A stretch of 64,000 nt of DNA from the NCBI RefSeq assembly GCF_001426485.1, contig NZ_LMET01000003.1, positions 80,913 through 144,912 on the forward strand, read 5' to 3'. Below the pieces are notes generated by a model, which was not told where the DNA came from, did not search any database, and saw nothing but the letters and a program-made list of their open reading frames with translations. Shown piece by piece: positions 9,523 to 17,365 of this stretch; within the stretch, counting starts at the first letter, position 1, and every line of letters begins with the position of its first letter. Source of the stretch: Aeromicrobium sp. Root472D3 (lineage in GTDB: Bacteria; Actinomycetota; Actinomycetes; Propionibacteriales; Nocardioidaceae). Made by a program: the position numbers and the translations under genes.

Positions 9523-10014
9523 TCAGCGCGGGTAGAGCAGCCTGAAGCGCTCGAGCACGACAGGCATCGAGGGCGAGAAGCCCCGCCCGTTGGTGGAGTG
9601 GAGGTCGAAGTAGCGCTGGTGGACGTCGCGCCAGTACTCGTACGAGCGGTCGCCCTCGCCCTCGAGGTGGGCGTGCTCGGCGTCGACCTCGTCGAACGGC
9701 ACGACGTCGACCCGGACGATCTCGATCAGCGCGCGCGGCCGCTCCTGGCCGTCGAGGACGATCGCGAGGTCGCCGACCTGCGGCATGGGCTCGCCGTCGT
9801 GCTCGAAGTCCCACAGGGCGCTCGACGTCGCGGTCTTGGTGCCGGCGAGGACGAGGGCCAGCAGCTCCTCGGCGTGCTCGGGCGTCGCTCCGAAGGCCCA
9901 CGCGGGCGGTGCGAGTGCCTCGGCCGAGTACGTGCCGAGGTAGCCGGGCACGGGGTTGGTGCGGGTCTGGTGGCGCGCCGCGGTCCAGAAGGCGTCGATC
10001 TCGTCGGCGGTCAT
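9523..10014 (-). CDS. ASCH domain-containing protein
   Basis: ASCH domains are PUA-like beta-barrels that bind RNA or nucleotides; one member, YqfB, is an N4-acetylcytidine amidohydrolase. The 163-residue product shows the family's basic LVLAGTKTATSS segment near residues 53-64 and the PQVGDLAIVLDGQERPRALIE strand pair near residues 77-97. It is longer than YqfB and belongs to the YhfF-like group common in actinobacteria. The ATG at 10014 begins an alpha-helical N-terminus typical of that group. It is probably co-transcribed with the two acetyltransferase genes downstream. No specific reaction can be assigned. Confidence 0.82.
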   Translation of the reverse strand: MTADEIDAFWTAARHQTRTNPVPGYLGTYSAEALAPPAWAFGATPEHAEELLALVLAGTKTATSSALWDFEHDGEPMPQVGDLAIVLDGQERPRALIEIVRVDVVPFDEVDAEHAHLEGEGDRSYEYWRDVHQRYFDLHSTNGRGFSPSMPVVLERFRLLYPR

Positions 10015-10076
10015 GCGGTCATCCTCTCAGGGCGACGGGCGGCCGTCGCGCGGGTCGTCCGTGGGACGATCTGGGG

Positions 10077-11714
10077 GTGAGTGCCACCTTGGTCGCCAAG
10101 TCCCTGTCCGGTGGTCACGCCCACCGCACCCTGTTCGAGGGGCTCGACCTGACGGTCGCCCCCGGCGACGTCGTGGGGGTCGTGGGCTCCAACGGGGCGG
10201 GCAAGTCGACGCTGCTGCAGATCCTGGCCGGGCGCACCGCGCCGCTGGCCGGCACGGTGTCGACGGCCCCGTCCGACGCGTTCGTCGGCTGGTTGCCGCA
10301 GGAGCACGAGCGGCTCGCGGGCGAGACCGTCGCGGCGCACCTGGCCCGGCGCACCGGGGCGGCCGCCGCGACCGAGGCCATGGAACGCACCGCCGCGGCG
10401 CTCGGGTCGGACGCGCCGGACGCCGACGACGAGTACGCCGTCGCGCTCGACCGCTGGCTCGCCTCCGGGGCGCCCGACCTCGACGAGCGCATCCCGTCGG
10501 TGCTGGGCGACCTGCGCCTCGGTCTCGACGGCGATGCCCTCATGACGTCGCTGTCGGGCGGCCAGGCCGCGCGCGTCGGCCTGGCGGCCCTGCTGCTGAG
10601 CCGGTTCGACGTCGTCCTGCTCGACGAGCCGACCAACGACCTCGACCTCGACGGCCTCGACCGGCTCGAGCGGATGGTCGACGGGATGCGGTCCGGCATC
10701 GTGCTGGTCTCGCACGACCGCGAGTTCCTCGCGCGGTGCGTCACGCGCGTCGTCGAGCTCGACCTCGCCCAGCAGCAGGTGCGCGTCCACGACGGCGGCT
10801 ACGACTCGTTCCTGGAGGAGCGCGAGATCGCCCGTCGCCACGCCCGCGAGGCGTACGAGCAGTTCGCCGGCACCAAGGCCGATCTGGTGGCCCGGGCCCG
10901 CACGCAGCGCGAGTGGAGCTCGCAGGGCGTCCGCAACGCCATGAAGAAGAGCCCCGACAACGACAAGATCCGTCGCAAGGCGCAGACCGAGTCGTCCGAG
11001 AAGCAGGGGCAGAAGGTGCGGCAGATGGAGTCGCGCATCGCCCGGCTCGAGGAGGTCGAGGAGCCGCGCAAGGAGTGGGAGCTGCGCTTCGAGATCGCCG
11101 CCGCGCCCCGCTCGAGCACCGTCGTGGCGACGCTCGACGCCGCGACCGTGCGCCGCGGCGACTTCACGCTCGGGCCGGTCACGGCGCAGGTCGACGCCGG
11201 CGACCGCATCGGCATCACGGGGCCCAACGGAGCGGGCAAGACGACGCTGCTGAAGCTGCTGCTGGGCGCGCTCGAGCCGGACGAGGGGCGCGCGTCGCGT
11301 GGGGCGTCGATGCAGGTCGGCGTGATCGACCAGGCCCGGTCGGTGCTGCCGGACGACCTGGTGCTGGGCGACGCCTTCGAGGCCGCCGTGCCCGATCTGT
11401 CGCCGGCCGACGTCCGCACCGTGATGGCCAAGTTCGGGCTGAAGGCCGACCAGGTCGGCAGCGTCGTGGGGCGCCTGTCTCCCGGCGAGCGCACGCGGGC
11501 GGCGATGGCGCTGCTGCAGGCGCGGGCCGTCAACATCCTGGTGCTCGACGAGCCCACCAACCACCTCGACCTGCCCGCGATCGAGCAGCTCGAGCAGGCG
11601 CTGGCGGCCTACGACGGCGCCCTGCTGCTGGTCTCGCACGACCGGCGGCTGCTCGACAACGTCGACCTGCACCAGCGCTGGCACGTCGAGAACGGGACGG
11701 TCACCCGGCCATAG
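10077..11714 (+). CDS. ABC-F family ATPase
   Basis: A soluble twin ATPase of 545 residues with no membrane segments, as in ABC-F proteins that act on the ribosomal E site. The first nucleotide-binding domain has GSNGAGKST and LSGGQAARV. The second has GPNGAGKTT and a divergent signature, LSPGERTRA. Each has the DEPTNxLD Walker B motif of the family. The charged linker around residues 260-350 is the expected P-site tRNA interaction motif region. The length resembles antibiotic-resistance ABC-F proteins such as TlrC more than EttA, but resistance cannot be claimed without tests. The GTG at 10077 lacks a ribosome site and has GACGAT 7 bp upstream, so a leaderless message is possible. Confidence 0.88.
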   Translation: MSATLVAKSLSGGHAHRTLFEGLDLTVAPGDVVGVVGSNGAGKSTLLQILAGRTAPLAGTVSTAPSDAFVGWLPQEHERLAGETVAAHLARRTGAAAATEAMERTAAALGSDAPDADDEYAVALDRWLASGAPDLDERIPSVLGDLRLGLDGDALMTSLSGGQAARVGLAALLLSRFDVVLLDEPTNDLDLDGLDRLERMVDGMRSGIVLVSHDREFLARCVTRVVELDLAQQQVRVHDGGYDSFLEEREIARRHAREAYEQFAGTKADLVARARTQREWSSQGVRNAMKKSPDNDKIRRKAQTESSEKQGQKVRQMESRIARLEEVEEPRKEWELRFEIAAAPRSSTVVATLDAATVRRGDFTLGPVTAQVDAGDRIGITGPNGAGKTTLLKLLLGALEPDEGRASRGASMQVGVIDQARSVLPDDLVLGDAFEAAVPDLSPADVRTVMAKFGLKADQVGSVVGRLSPGERTRAAMALLQARAVNILVLDEPTNHLDLPAIEQLEQALAAYDGALLLVSHDRRLLDNVDLHQRWHVENGTVTRP

Positions 11715-11746
11715 GCCGAGCGAGCGCAGCGAGCGAAGGCAGGCGC

Positions 11747-11799
11747 CCGGACGAAGTCCGGCAGCGGCGACGGAGGAGCCGCTGCGGCGGCGAAGCCGC
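11747..11799. terminator. Triple-hairpin convergent terminator region
   Basis: Three short hairpins lie side by side between the convergent ABC-F and otsA genes. They are CCGGAC-GAA-GTCCGG at 11747-11761, GCAGCGGC/GCCGCTGC at 11761-11785 and GCGGC-GAA-GCCGC at 11787-11799. Two have GAA loops. Together they probably end transcription from both sides. Confidence 0.55.
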
Positions 11800-11804
11800 G
11801 CGCC

Positions 11805-13232
11805 CTAGACGGGGCGGGGGTTCTTCTCGTGCAGCTCGCGGTCGGCCGTCAGCTCCTCGAGGAAGTTGTTGGCCCACAGCTCGATGTCGTTCTCCATGAC
11901 CTGCTTGCGCATCGCCTTCATGCGCCGCCCGTTCTCGCGGGGGCTGGCGTTGATGGCCGCGAGCATCATGCTCTTCATGCCGTTGATGTCGTGCGGGTTG
12001 ACCTGGTAGGCCGACTTCAGCTCGGACGCCGCCCCGGCGAACTCGCTGAGCACCAGGGCGCCCGCGTCGTCGTAGCGGCAGGCGACGTACTCCTTGGCGA
12101 CGAGGTTCATGCCGTCGCGCAGCGGCGTGACGACCATGACGTCGGCCGCCCGGTACAGCGCCGCCATCTCCTGCCGGGGGTACGACGCGTGCAGGTACGT
12201 GACGGGCTGCTGGCCGATGCGCCCGACGTCGCCGTTGATGCGTCCGACCAGACGGTTGATGTCGTCGCGCAGCAGCTTGTACTGCTGGACGCGCTCGCGC
12301 GACGGGGTCGCGACCTGCACGAAGACCGCGTCGTCGACGTGCACCGAGCCGTCGGAGATGAGCTCGCCGAACGCGCGCAGACGCTGCCGCAGGCCCTTGG
12401 TGTAGTCGAGCCGGTCGATGCCCAGCAGGATCGTCTTCGGGCTGCCGAGGCTCTCGCGGATCTCGGCGGCGCGGGCGATGACCTCGGGCGTGCGGGCGAG
12501 CTCCTCGAAGCCGGCCGCGTCGATCGAGATCGGGTACGCCTTGGCCAGCACCGTGCGCCCGTCGGGCAGGTAGATCATGTCGCGGTGCGTCTTGTGGCCC
12601 ACGCGCTGGCGCACGAGGCGGACGAAGTTCTGGGCCGCGCCGGGCATCTGGAAGCCCACCAGGTCGGCGCCCAGCAGACCCTCGAGGATCTCGCGGCGCC
12701 ACGGCAGCTGCTGGAACAGCTCGGTCGGGGGGAACGGGATGTGCAGGAAGAAGCCGATGCGCAGGTCGGGGCGCAGCTCGCGCAGCATCGTCGGGACGAG
12801 CTGCAGCTGGTAGTCCTGCACCCACACGACGGCGCCCTCGTTGGCGACCTGCGCCGCCTTCTCAGCGAAGCGCCGGTTGACGCGGACGTACGAGTCCCAC
12901 CACTCGCGGTGGAACTCCGGGGGCGCGACGACGTCGTGGTACAGCGGCCACAGCGTCGCGTTCGAGAAGCCCTCGTAGTACTCCTCGACCTCGTCGTTGC
13001 TCAGCGGCACCGGGACGAGGTGCATGCCGTTGTGGTCGAAGTCCTTGACCTTCTCGTCGGCGGCGCCGTGCCAGCCGATCCACGCCCCGCCGTTGCTCTT
13101 CATGACCGGCTCGAGAGCCGTCACGAGCCCGCCGGGGGAGGTGCGCCACAACGTGTCGCCATTGGGGGCGGTGACGCGGTCGACCGGAAGTCGGTTGGCG
13201 ATCACCACGAAGTCTGCGGTGCCTGTGGCCAT
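11805..13232 (-). CDS. otsA: Trehalose-6-phosphate synthase (GT20)
   Basis: OtsA joins UDP- or GDP-glucose to glucose-6-phosphate in the first step of trehalose synthesis. The 475-residue protein begins with the nucleotide-sugar loop VIANRLPVDR, has GGAWIGWHG near residue 47, WVQDYQLQLVP near residue 136, and the LGIDRLDYTKGL donor-binding segment near residue 269. RDGMNLVAKEYVACR near residues 374-388 completes the family pattern. otsB lies 2 kb away on the other strand, separated by unrelated genes, so the pathway is clustered but not a single operon. Trehalose serves as an osmoprotectant and a cell-envelope precursor in actinobacteria. Confidence 0.96.
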   Translation of the reverse strand: MATGTADFVVIANRLPVDRVTAPNGDTLWRTSPGGLVTALEPVMKSNGGAWIGWHGAADEKVKDFDHNGMHLVPVPLSNDEVEEYYEGFSNATLWPLYHDVVAPPEFHREWWDSYVRVNRRFAEKAAQVANEGAVVWVQDYQLQLVPTMLRELRPDLRIGFFLHIPFPPTELFQQLPWRREILEGLLGADLVGFQMPGAAQNFVRLVRQRVGHKTHRDMIYLPDGRTVLAKAYPISIDAAGFEELARTPEVIARAAEIRESLGSPKTILLGIDRLDYTKGLRQRLRAFGELISDGSVHVDDAVFVQVATPSRERVQQYKLLRDDINRLVGRINGDVGRIGQQPVTYLHASYPRQEMAALYRAADVMVVTPLRDGMNLVAKEYVACRYDDAGALVLSEFAGAASELKSAYQVNPHDINGMKSMMLAAINASPRENGRRMKAMRKQVMENDIELWANNFLEELTADRELHEKNPRPV

Positions 13233-13261
13233 GTCGTCACCCTAGCGCCGACGACGGCTCT

Positions 13262-14239
13262 CTACCGGCGTGCGACACCGATCTGCTCCAGGATCGTGTC
13301 CATCTGCCGCTGGATCGCGACGGTCTGGTCGAGCGGCAGCACCGTCGACGCGGTCGCGCCGGCCCGCAGGCAGGCCGCGACCTCCTCGATCTCGTGGGCG
13401 TAGCCGCGGCCCGTGACGGGCAGCGCGACGTCCTCGCGGTCGTCGCCGCGCACGACCGTGAAGCCGTCGGGGTGGTGGAAGCGTCCGGGCACCTCGATGC
13501 GTCCGGCGTCGCCCGCCACGACGGCCCGGTTGTCGCCCAGCGCGACCTGGGTCCAGGCGATGCTCGCGACGGCGCCCGACGCGTACGTCAGGGTCGCGCC
13601 GCCGCTGAGGTCGACACCGGACTCCGACACGACGCCGGCCGCCGCGATGTGCTGCGGCTCGCCGAGCACGAGGTGCGCGAACGTCAGGGGGTAGATGCCG
13701 ACGTCGAGCAGCGCGCTGGCCCCGAGGTCGAGGTCCCACAGCCGGGCGACGTCGCGGCGGCCCACGAAGCCGAGCTCGGCACGCACCTGGCGGACGGTGC
13801 CGAGGTCGTCGCTCGCCGCGATCTCGGCGAGCCGCCGGATGTTGGGGTTGGTGCGCATCCACATCGCCTCGGCGAAGAACAGGCCGTGCTGCTGCGCCTC
13901 GGCCACGAGGGTCGCGGAGTCGTCGGCGTTCATCGTCAGCGCCTTCTCGCACAGGACGTGCTTGCCGGCCGCGAAGCACAGGCGGACGTCCTCGAGGTGG
14001 CGCCCGTGCGGCGTCGCGACGTAGACGACGTCGACGTCCGGGTCGGCGACGAGCTCCTCGTACGACCCGTGGGCGCGGGCGGCGCCGTGGCGGGCCGCGA
14101 ACTCCTGCGCGGCGTCGGGGCGTCGCGAGCCGACGGCGGCGAGCTCGTTGTCGGGCACGAGAGCCAGGTCGGCGGCGAACTTCTCGGCGATCCCGCCGGT
14201 GGCGAGGATGCCCCAGCGGACGGGTGTCGTGGTCGTCAT
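13262..14239 (-). CDS. Gfo/Idh/MocA family oxidoreductase
   Basis: A 325-residue NAD(P)-dependent dehydrogenase. The Rossmann loop ILATGGIAEKFA is near residue 11 and the family's lysine signature CEKALTMN is near residues 93-100. The C-terminal half forms the alpha/beta substrate domain. The group includes trans-1,2-dihydrobenzene-1,2-diol dehydrogenase-like and sugar dehydrogenases; the EAMWMRTNP segment fits the diol-dehydrogenase-like branch. The ATG at 14239 is chosen because it begins directly before the Rossmann strand; the open reading extends further upstream without folding sense. Proximity to trehalose genes hints at sugar metabolism but proves nothing. Confidence 0.85.
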   Translation of the reverse strand: MTTTTPVRWGILATGGIAEKFAADLALVPDNELAAVGSRRPDAAQEFAARHGAARAHGSYEELVADPDVDVVYVATPHGRHLEDVRLCFAAGKHVLCEKALTMNADDSATLVAEAQQHGLFFAEAMWMRTNPNIRRLAEIAASDDLGTVRQVRAELGFVGRRDVARLWDLDLGASALLDVGIYPLTFAHLVLGEPQHIAAAGVVSESGVDLSGGATLTYASGAVASIAWTQVALGDNRAVVAGDAGRIEVPGRFHHPDGFTVVRGDDREDVALPVTGRGYAHEIEEVAACLRAGATASTVLPLDQTVAIQRQMDTILEQIGVARR

Positions 14240-14321
14240 GGTCCTCACTGTGCCACTGCGCCCGTCCGCCGTCTCCGCAGGTGAATGACACAGGTGTGAT
14301 TCGTGCCGTACCATCGGGGAC

Positions 14322-14618
14322 ATGAGTGCTGTGGAGAGGTCGGACGCGCAGGGTTCGGCAGTCGCCGCGTCCCTGTCGGACCGCGACCGCGAGATCCTGG
14401 CGCTCGAGCGTCTGTGGTGGCAGTACGCCGGCGCCAAGGAGCAGGCGATCCGCGACAAGTTCGACATGTCCGCGACCCGCTACTACCAGGTGCTCAACGC
14501 CCTGATCGACCGCGAGGACGCCCTGGCGTTCGACCCGCTGCTGGTCAAGCGTCTCCGTCGCCTCCGTGCGCAGCGTCAGCGCAGCCGCTCGGCCAGGCGC
14601 CTCGGCATCGACCTCTGA
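14322..14618 (+). CDS. DUF3263 domain protein
   Basis: A small 98-residue helical protein of the actinobacterial DUF3263 family. Its core (DREILALERLWWQYAGAKEQ, residues 22-41) and the RYYQVLNALID stretch that follows resemble a helix-turn-helix, so DNA binding has been suggested for the family, but no function is established. A TACCAT box at 14309-14314 lies 7 bp before the ATG, which suggests a leaderless transcript. The gene precedes a LytR_C protein and otsB in a tight same-strand run, an arrangement seen in many actinobacteria. Confidence 0.85.
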   Translation: MSAVERSDAQGSAVAASLSDRDREILALERLWWQYAGAKEQAIRDKFDMSATRYYQVLNALIDREDALAFDPLLVKRLRRLRAQRQRSRSARRLGIDL

Positions 14619-14625
14619 GCGCGCG

Positions 14626-15189
14626 ATGGTGGCGCATCGCAAGAACGTCCCTGCTCCACGGGCCTTCGTCCCGTCGAGCTGGTTCATCGTCCTGACCGTC
14701 ATGGTCGTCATCGGCGGCGCGGGCTGGCTCGGCTGGCTGCTGCTCGACGACGATCCCGCGGCACCCGCCGACACGGCAGCCCCCGTCGCGAGCGCCACCC
14801 CCGCGCCCGCCGACGAGTCGCCCACGCCCGCTGACGAGTCGCCCGCGCCCGCTGACGAGTCGCCCGCGCCCGCCGACGAGTCGCCCGCGCCCGCTGACGA
14901 GTCACCCACGCCCGCCGACGAGCGCACGGCGCCGGTCTCGGTGCTCAACAACTCGGGCGTCGTGGGCGCCGCGCGCGCGTTCTCGGCCAAGGTCACGAGC
15001 ACCGGATGGACGCTCGGGGGCGTCGGCAACTGGACGGGGTCGATCCCGTCCAACACGGTCTACTACCCGCCGGGCCTGCAGGCGCAGGCCGAGCTGCTCG
15101 CCGCGGACGTCGGGATCGCCCGGGTCCGACCGAGTGTCTCGCCGATGCGGACGGACCGGTTGACGATCATCTTGTCGGGAACGCAATGA
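14626..15189 (+). CDS. LytR C-terminal domain (LytR_C) membrane-anchored protein
   Basis: The 187-residue protein has a short basic N-terminus, a single membrane helix at about residues 19-39, a Pro/Ala/Asp/Glu spacer made of six near-identical units, and a C-terminal LytR_C domain beginning at VSVLNNSGVVGAARA. LytR_C domains occur at the end of LytR-CpsA-Psr wall-polymer ligases and in stand-alone proteins of unknown role at the cell surface. The ATG at 14626 is 7 bp after the DUF3263 stop. The stop overlaps the otsB start by ATGA, so translation is coupled to trehalose-6-phosphate phosphatase. A wall-spanning stalk is inferred from the spacer. Confidence 0.82.
   Translation: MVAHRKNVPAPRAFVPSSWFIVLTVMVVIGGAGWLGWLLLDDDPAAPADTAAPVASATPAPADESPTPADESPAPADESPAPADESPAPADESPTPADERTAPVSVLNNSGVVGAARAFSAKVTSTGWTLGGVGNWTGSIPSNTVYYPPGLQAQAELLAADVGIARVRPSVSPMRTDRLTIILSGTQ
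14804..14922 (+). repeat. 18-bp coding tandem repeat (P-A/T-PADES units)
   Basis: Six consecutive 18-bp units encode the hexapeptide unit PADESP with A/T alternation. Units differ only by a few third-position or single-base changes, so they arose by recent slippage or duplication. The number of units may vary between strains. Confidence 0.85.
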
Positions 15190-16013
15190 TCGAGGGCATG
15201 GCCCCGACTCCTCGCGCATCCGACATCCGTGACTCCGTCGTCGCCGATCCCGCCGGGACCCTGGTCGCGCTCGACTTCGACGGGACGCTCTCCCACATCG
15301 TCGACGACCCCACGCGGGCCTTCGCCCACCCCGACTCGGTCGAGGCGCTGGGCCGCCTCGGGTCGGTGCTGGGGCAGCTCGCGATCATCACGGGACGCCC
15401 GGTCCGCCAGGCGCTCGAGCTGGGCGGGTTCGAGGGACGACCGGGCTTCGAGCGCCTCGTGATCTTCGGCCAGTACGGCGCCGAGCGATGGAACGCCGCG
15501 GACGGCGCGGTGTCCGACCCCGAGCGTCCCGAGGCCGTCGCACGGCTCGCCGCCACGCTGCCCGGATGGCTCGCCGAGCGCGGTGCCGGCGACGTCCGCA
15601 TCGAGGACAAGGGGCTCGCGGTCGCCCTGCACACCCGCGGTGTCGACCCGTCGCTCATGGACGCGCTGCGCGAGCCCGTGGCCGCCCTGGCCGCCGGGCT
15701 GGGCCTGGCGGTCGAGCCGGGGCGCCAGGTCATCGAGCTGCGGGGCCTGGGCCACGACAAGGGTGCCGCGCTGCGCACGATCGCGGCCGAGAGCGGCGCG
15801 CGGCAGATCGTCTTCGGCGGCGACGACCTCGGCGACCTGCCCGCGTTCTCGGCGGTCGAGGAGCTGCGGACGCAGGGTGTCGGCGGTCTGCTGCTGTGCT
15901 CGGCATCGGCCGAGCAGGACGCGCTCGTGGCCCGGGCCGACGTCGTCCTCGACGGCCCCGACGCCGTCGCCGCCTGGCTGCAGGCGCTCGCGGACGACGT
16001 CGTCCCCGCCTGA
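15186..16013 (+). CDS. otsB: Trehalose-6-phosphate phosphatase
   Basis: OtsB dephosphorylates trehalose-6-phosphate to trehalose. The 275-residue protein is a HAD-superfamily phosphatase with motif I LDFDGTLSHI near residue 29, a KGAALRTI motif III lysine near residue 195, and the acidic motif IV GGDDLGDLPAF near residues 212-222. The cap region between them matches the family. The ATG at 15186 overlaps the preceding stop (ATGA). An in-frame ATG at 15198 is a weaker alternative. Together with otsA it completes the OtsAB pathway. Confidence 0.93.
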   Translation: MIEGMAPTPRASDIRDSVVADPAGTLVALDFDGTLSHIVDDPTRAFAHPDSVEALGRLGSVLGQLAIITGRPVRQALELGGFEGRPGFERLVIFGQYGAERWNAADGAVSDPERPEAVARLAATLPGWLAERGAGDVRIEDKGLAVALHTRGVDPSLMDALREPVAALAAGLGLAVEPGRQVIELRGLGHDKGAALRTIAAESGARQIVFGGDDLGDLPAFSAVEELRTQGVGGLLLCSASAEQDALVARADVVLDGPDAVAAWLQALADDVVPA

Positions 16014-16170
16014 CCCCGACGTCTCCCTCGCTGCGTCATGCGAACCGAGGTGTGAGGGCCCCAGATCCGATGACGCAAGGGGCGTCCACAGGCGGGCGCA
16101 CGGCCCGTCGGGATCCCCAGGCGGGACATGCCGGGGTCGTCGCGTCTCGAGCAGGCGTGATCGTCGAGGG

Positions 16171-17121
16171 ATGTTCTCCCTCGACCACGTCCCGCCGCGG
16201 CTTCGCGCGGCGCTGGCCGACGTCGCGACGGCGCAGAGCGGCGTCGTGTCGCGGCGTGAACTGCACCGACTCGGCGTCACGCGGTGGATGATCGCCGCCA
16301 ACCTCCGCGCACAGCGCTGGCGATCGCACGGTCGGCAGTCGATCTGCCTGCATACCGGGACGCTCGCCGCGCCTGCCGCCCGTTGGTGCGCCGTCATCGA
16401 GGCAGGCCCCCGTTCGGCGCTCGACGGCGTCAGCGCGCTCGAGGCCGCCGGGCTGAGAGGGTTCGACGGCACGGACTCGATCAGGGTGTCGGTGCCGCGC
16501 GGTGCTCGCGCCGTGCGGAGTCCGGGTCTGGTGGTGCGCCAGACCCGACGGCTGCAGCGGTCGGACGTCGTCGAAGTCGGCGTTCCCCGGGTTCGTGTGC
16601 CGATCGCAGCCGTTCGCGCCGCGCTGTGGGCTGTCAGCGACCGGCAGGCCGCCATGATCCTCGCCATGGTGGTCCAGCAACGCCTGTGCCGAGCTGTCGA
16701 CATTGGCGAGGCGCTGCTCGCCGTCAGACGCCACCGGCGCAGGAGGATGCTCGAGGCGGTGGTCCTCGACCTGATCGATGGTGCACAGGCGATGGGTGAG
16801 CTCGACTTCGCGCGCCTGTGCCGCGCGCACGGACTTCCATCGCCCGATCGTCAGGTGGTGCGCCGGACGTCGAGGGGCGCGGCGTACCTGGATGCGTACT
16901 GGTCGACGTTCCGGCTGGTCGTCGAGGTCGACGGCATCCACCACCTCGCGGCGACCGCTGTGGTCTCCGACGCTCTGCGGCACAACGACATGGCTCTGAC
17001 GTCCGACACGGTGCTGCGGCTTCCGGTACTAGGACTGCGCGTCGCACCCGCCGAGTTCATGCAGCAGGTGCGCGAGGGGCTCGTGGCCGGAGGCTGGGAG
17101 CCTCACGCCGCTGCGTCATAG
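16171..17121 (+). CDS. AbiEi-antitoxin-like / Vsr-like (DUF559-type) orphan protein
   Basis: A 316-residue protein of a type very common as unlinked singletons in actinobacteria. The N-terminal third (AQSGVVSRRELHRLGVTRWM, residues 21-40) looks like the winged-helix head of AbiEi-type antitoxins. The C-terminal part has a Vsr/DUF559-like strand LVVEVDGIHH near residues 249-258, part of a PD-(D/E)xK-like fold, although the usual downstream acidic and Arg-rich helix is weak. No toxin partner is adjacent. Base composition and codon use look less biased than in its neighbours. An 11-bp direct repeat, CGCTGCGTCAT, occurs before the gene and at its 3' end. Function is unknown. Confidence 0.68.
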   Translation: MFSLDHVPPRLRAALADVATAQSGVVSRRELHRLGVTRWMIAANLRAQRWRSHGRQSICLHTGTLAAPAARWCAVIEAGPRSALDGVSALEAAGLRGFDGTDSIRVSVPRGARAVRSPGLVVRQTRRLQRSDVVEVGVPRVRVPIAAVRAALWAVSDRQAAMILAMVVQQRLCRAVDIGEALLAVRRHRRRRMLEAVVLDLIDGAQAMGELDFARLCRAHGLPSPDRQVVRRTSRGAAYLDAYWSTFRLVVEVDGIHHLAATAVVSDALRHNDMALTSDTVLRLPVLGLRVAPAEFMQQVREGLVAGGWEPHAAAS

Positions 17122-17205
17122 GGATCAAGGCGCATGGCCCTCGATCGTCATGACGTCGCGGACGAGCCACCCAGCGGACGCACTCGTCCCACGATGCGGA
17201 CCGAG

Positions 17206-17235
17206 TGGACACATCGTGAGACGCCCGCCTACGCT
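17206..17235 (+). promoter_or_regulatory. Promoter for the thrC riboswitch transcript
   Basis: TGGACA at 17206-17211 and TACGCT at 17230-17235 are separated by 18 bp. Transcription would begin near 17242, exactly where the riboswitch starts. The -35 matches five of six consensus bases; the -10 is the TANNNT form usual in actinobacteria. Confidence 0.55.
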
Positions 17236-17240
17236 TGAGG

Positions 17241-17352
17241 AACTCATCCAGAGGGGTACAGGGACACGGCCCGACGACACCCCAGCAACCAGTCGCACGA
17301 TGCGACCAGGTGCTCAATCCGTCCCGGGCGACAGTCGATCCGGGGAAGATGA
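17241..17352 (+). promoter_or_regulatory. SAM-I (S-box) riboswitch upstream of thrC
   Basis: The leader contains the S-box landmarks in order: CATCCAGAGGGG, GGGACACGGCCCGACGACAC, CCCCAGCAACC, and AGGTGCTCAATCC. P1 is TCATC (17244-17248) with GATGA (17348-17352). P2 is closed by GGGG/CCCC. P3 is the perfect hairpin GTCGCA-CGA-TGCGAC (17292-17306). P4 is TCCCGG with CCGGGG (about 17322-17345). The 3' strand of P1 ends two bases before the AGGAGG ribosome site at 17355-17360, so ligand binding may act on translation initiation. No terminator hairpin with a T-run separates it from the gene. Known S-boxes sense S-adenosylmethionine. Confidence 0.9.
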
Positions 17353-17365
17353 CCAGGAGGATCGC

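Noticed and set aside
10077..11714. Naming the ABC-F gene as a specific antibiotic-resistance determinant
   Set aside because: The motifs only show ABC-F membership. No resistance neighbourhood or family-specific residues can be confirmed by eye.
14804..14922. Possible CRISPR-like direct repeats
   Set aside because: The repeats are contiguous, with no spacers, keep the reading frame and encode PADESP units.
16032..16077. TGCGTCAT/ATGACGCA inverted repeat after otsB as a terminator
   Set aside because: The arms are only 8 bp and the loop is 30 nt, so the fold is weak. One arm is part of the direct repeat noted separately.
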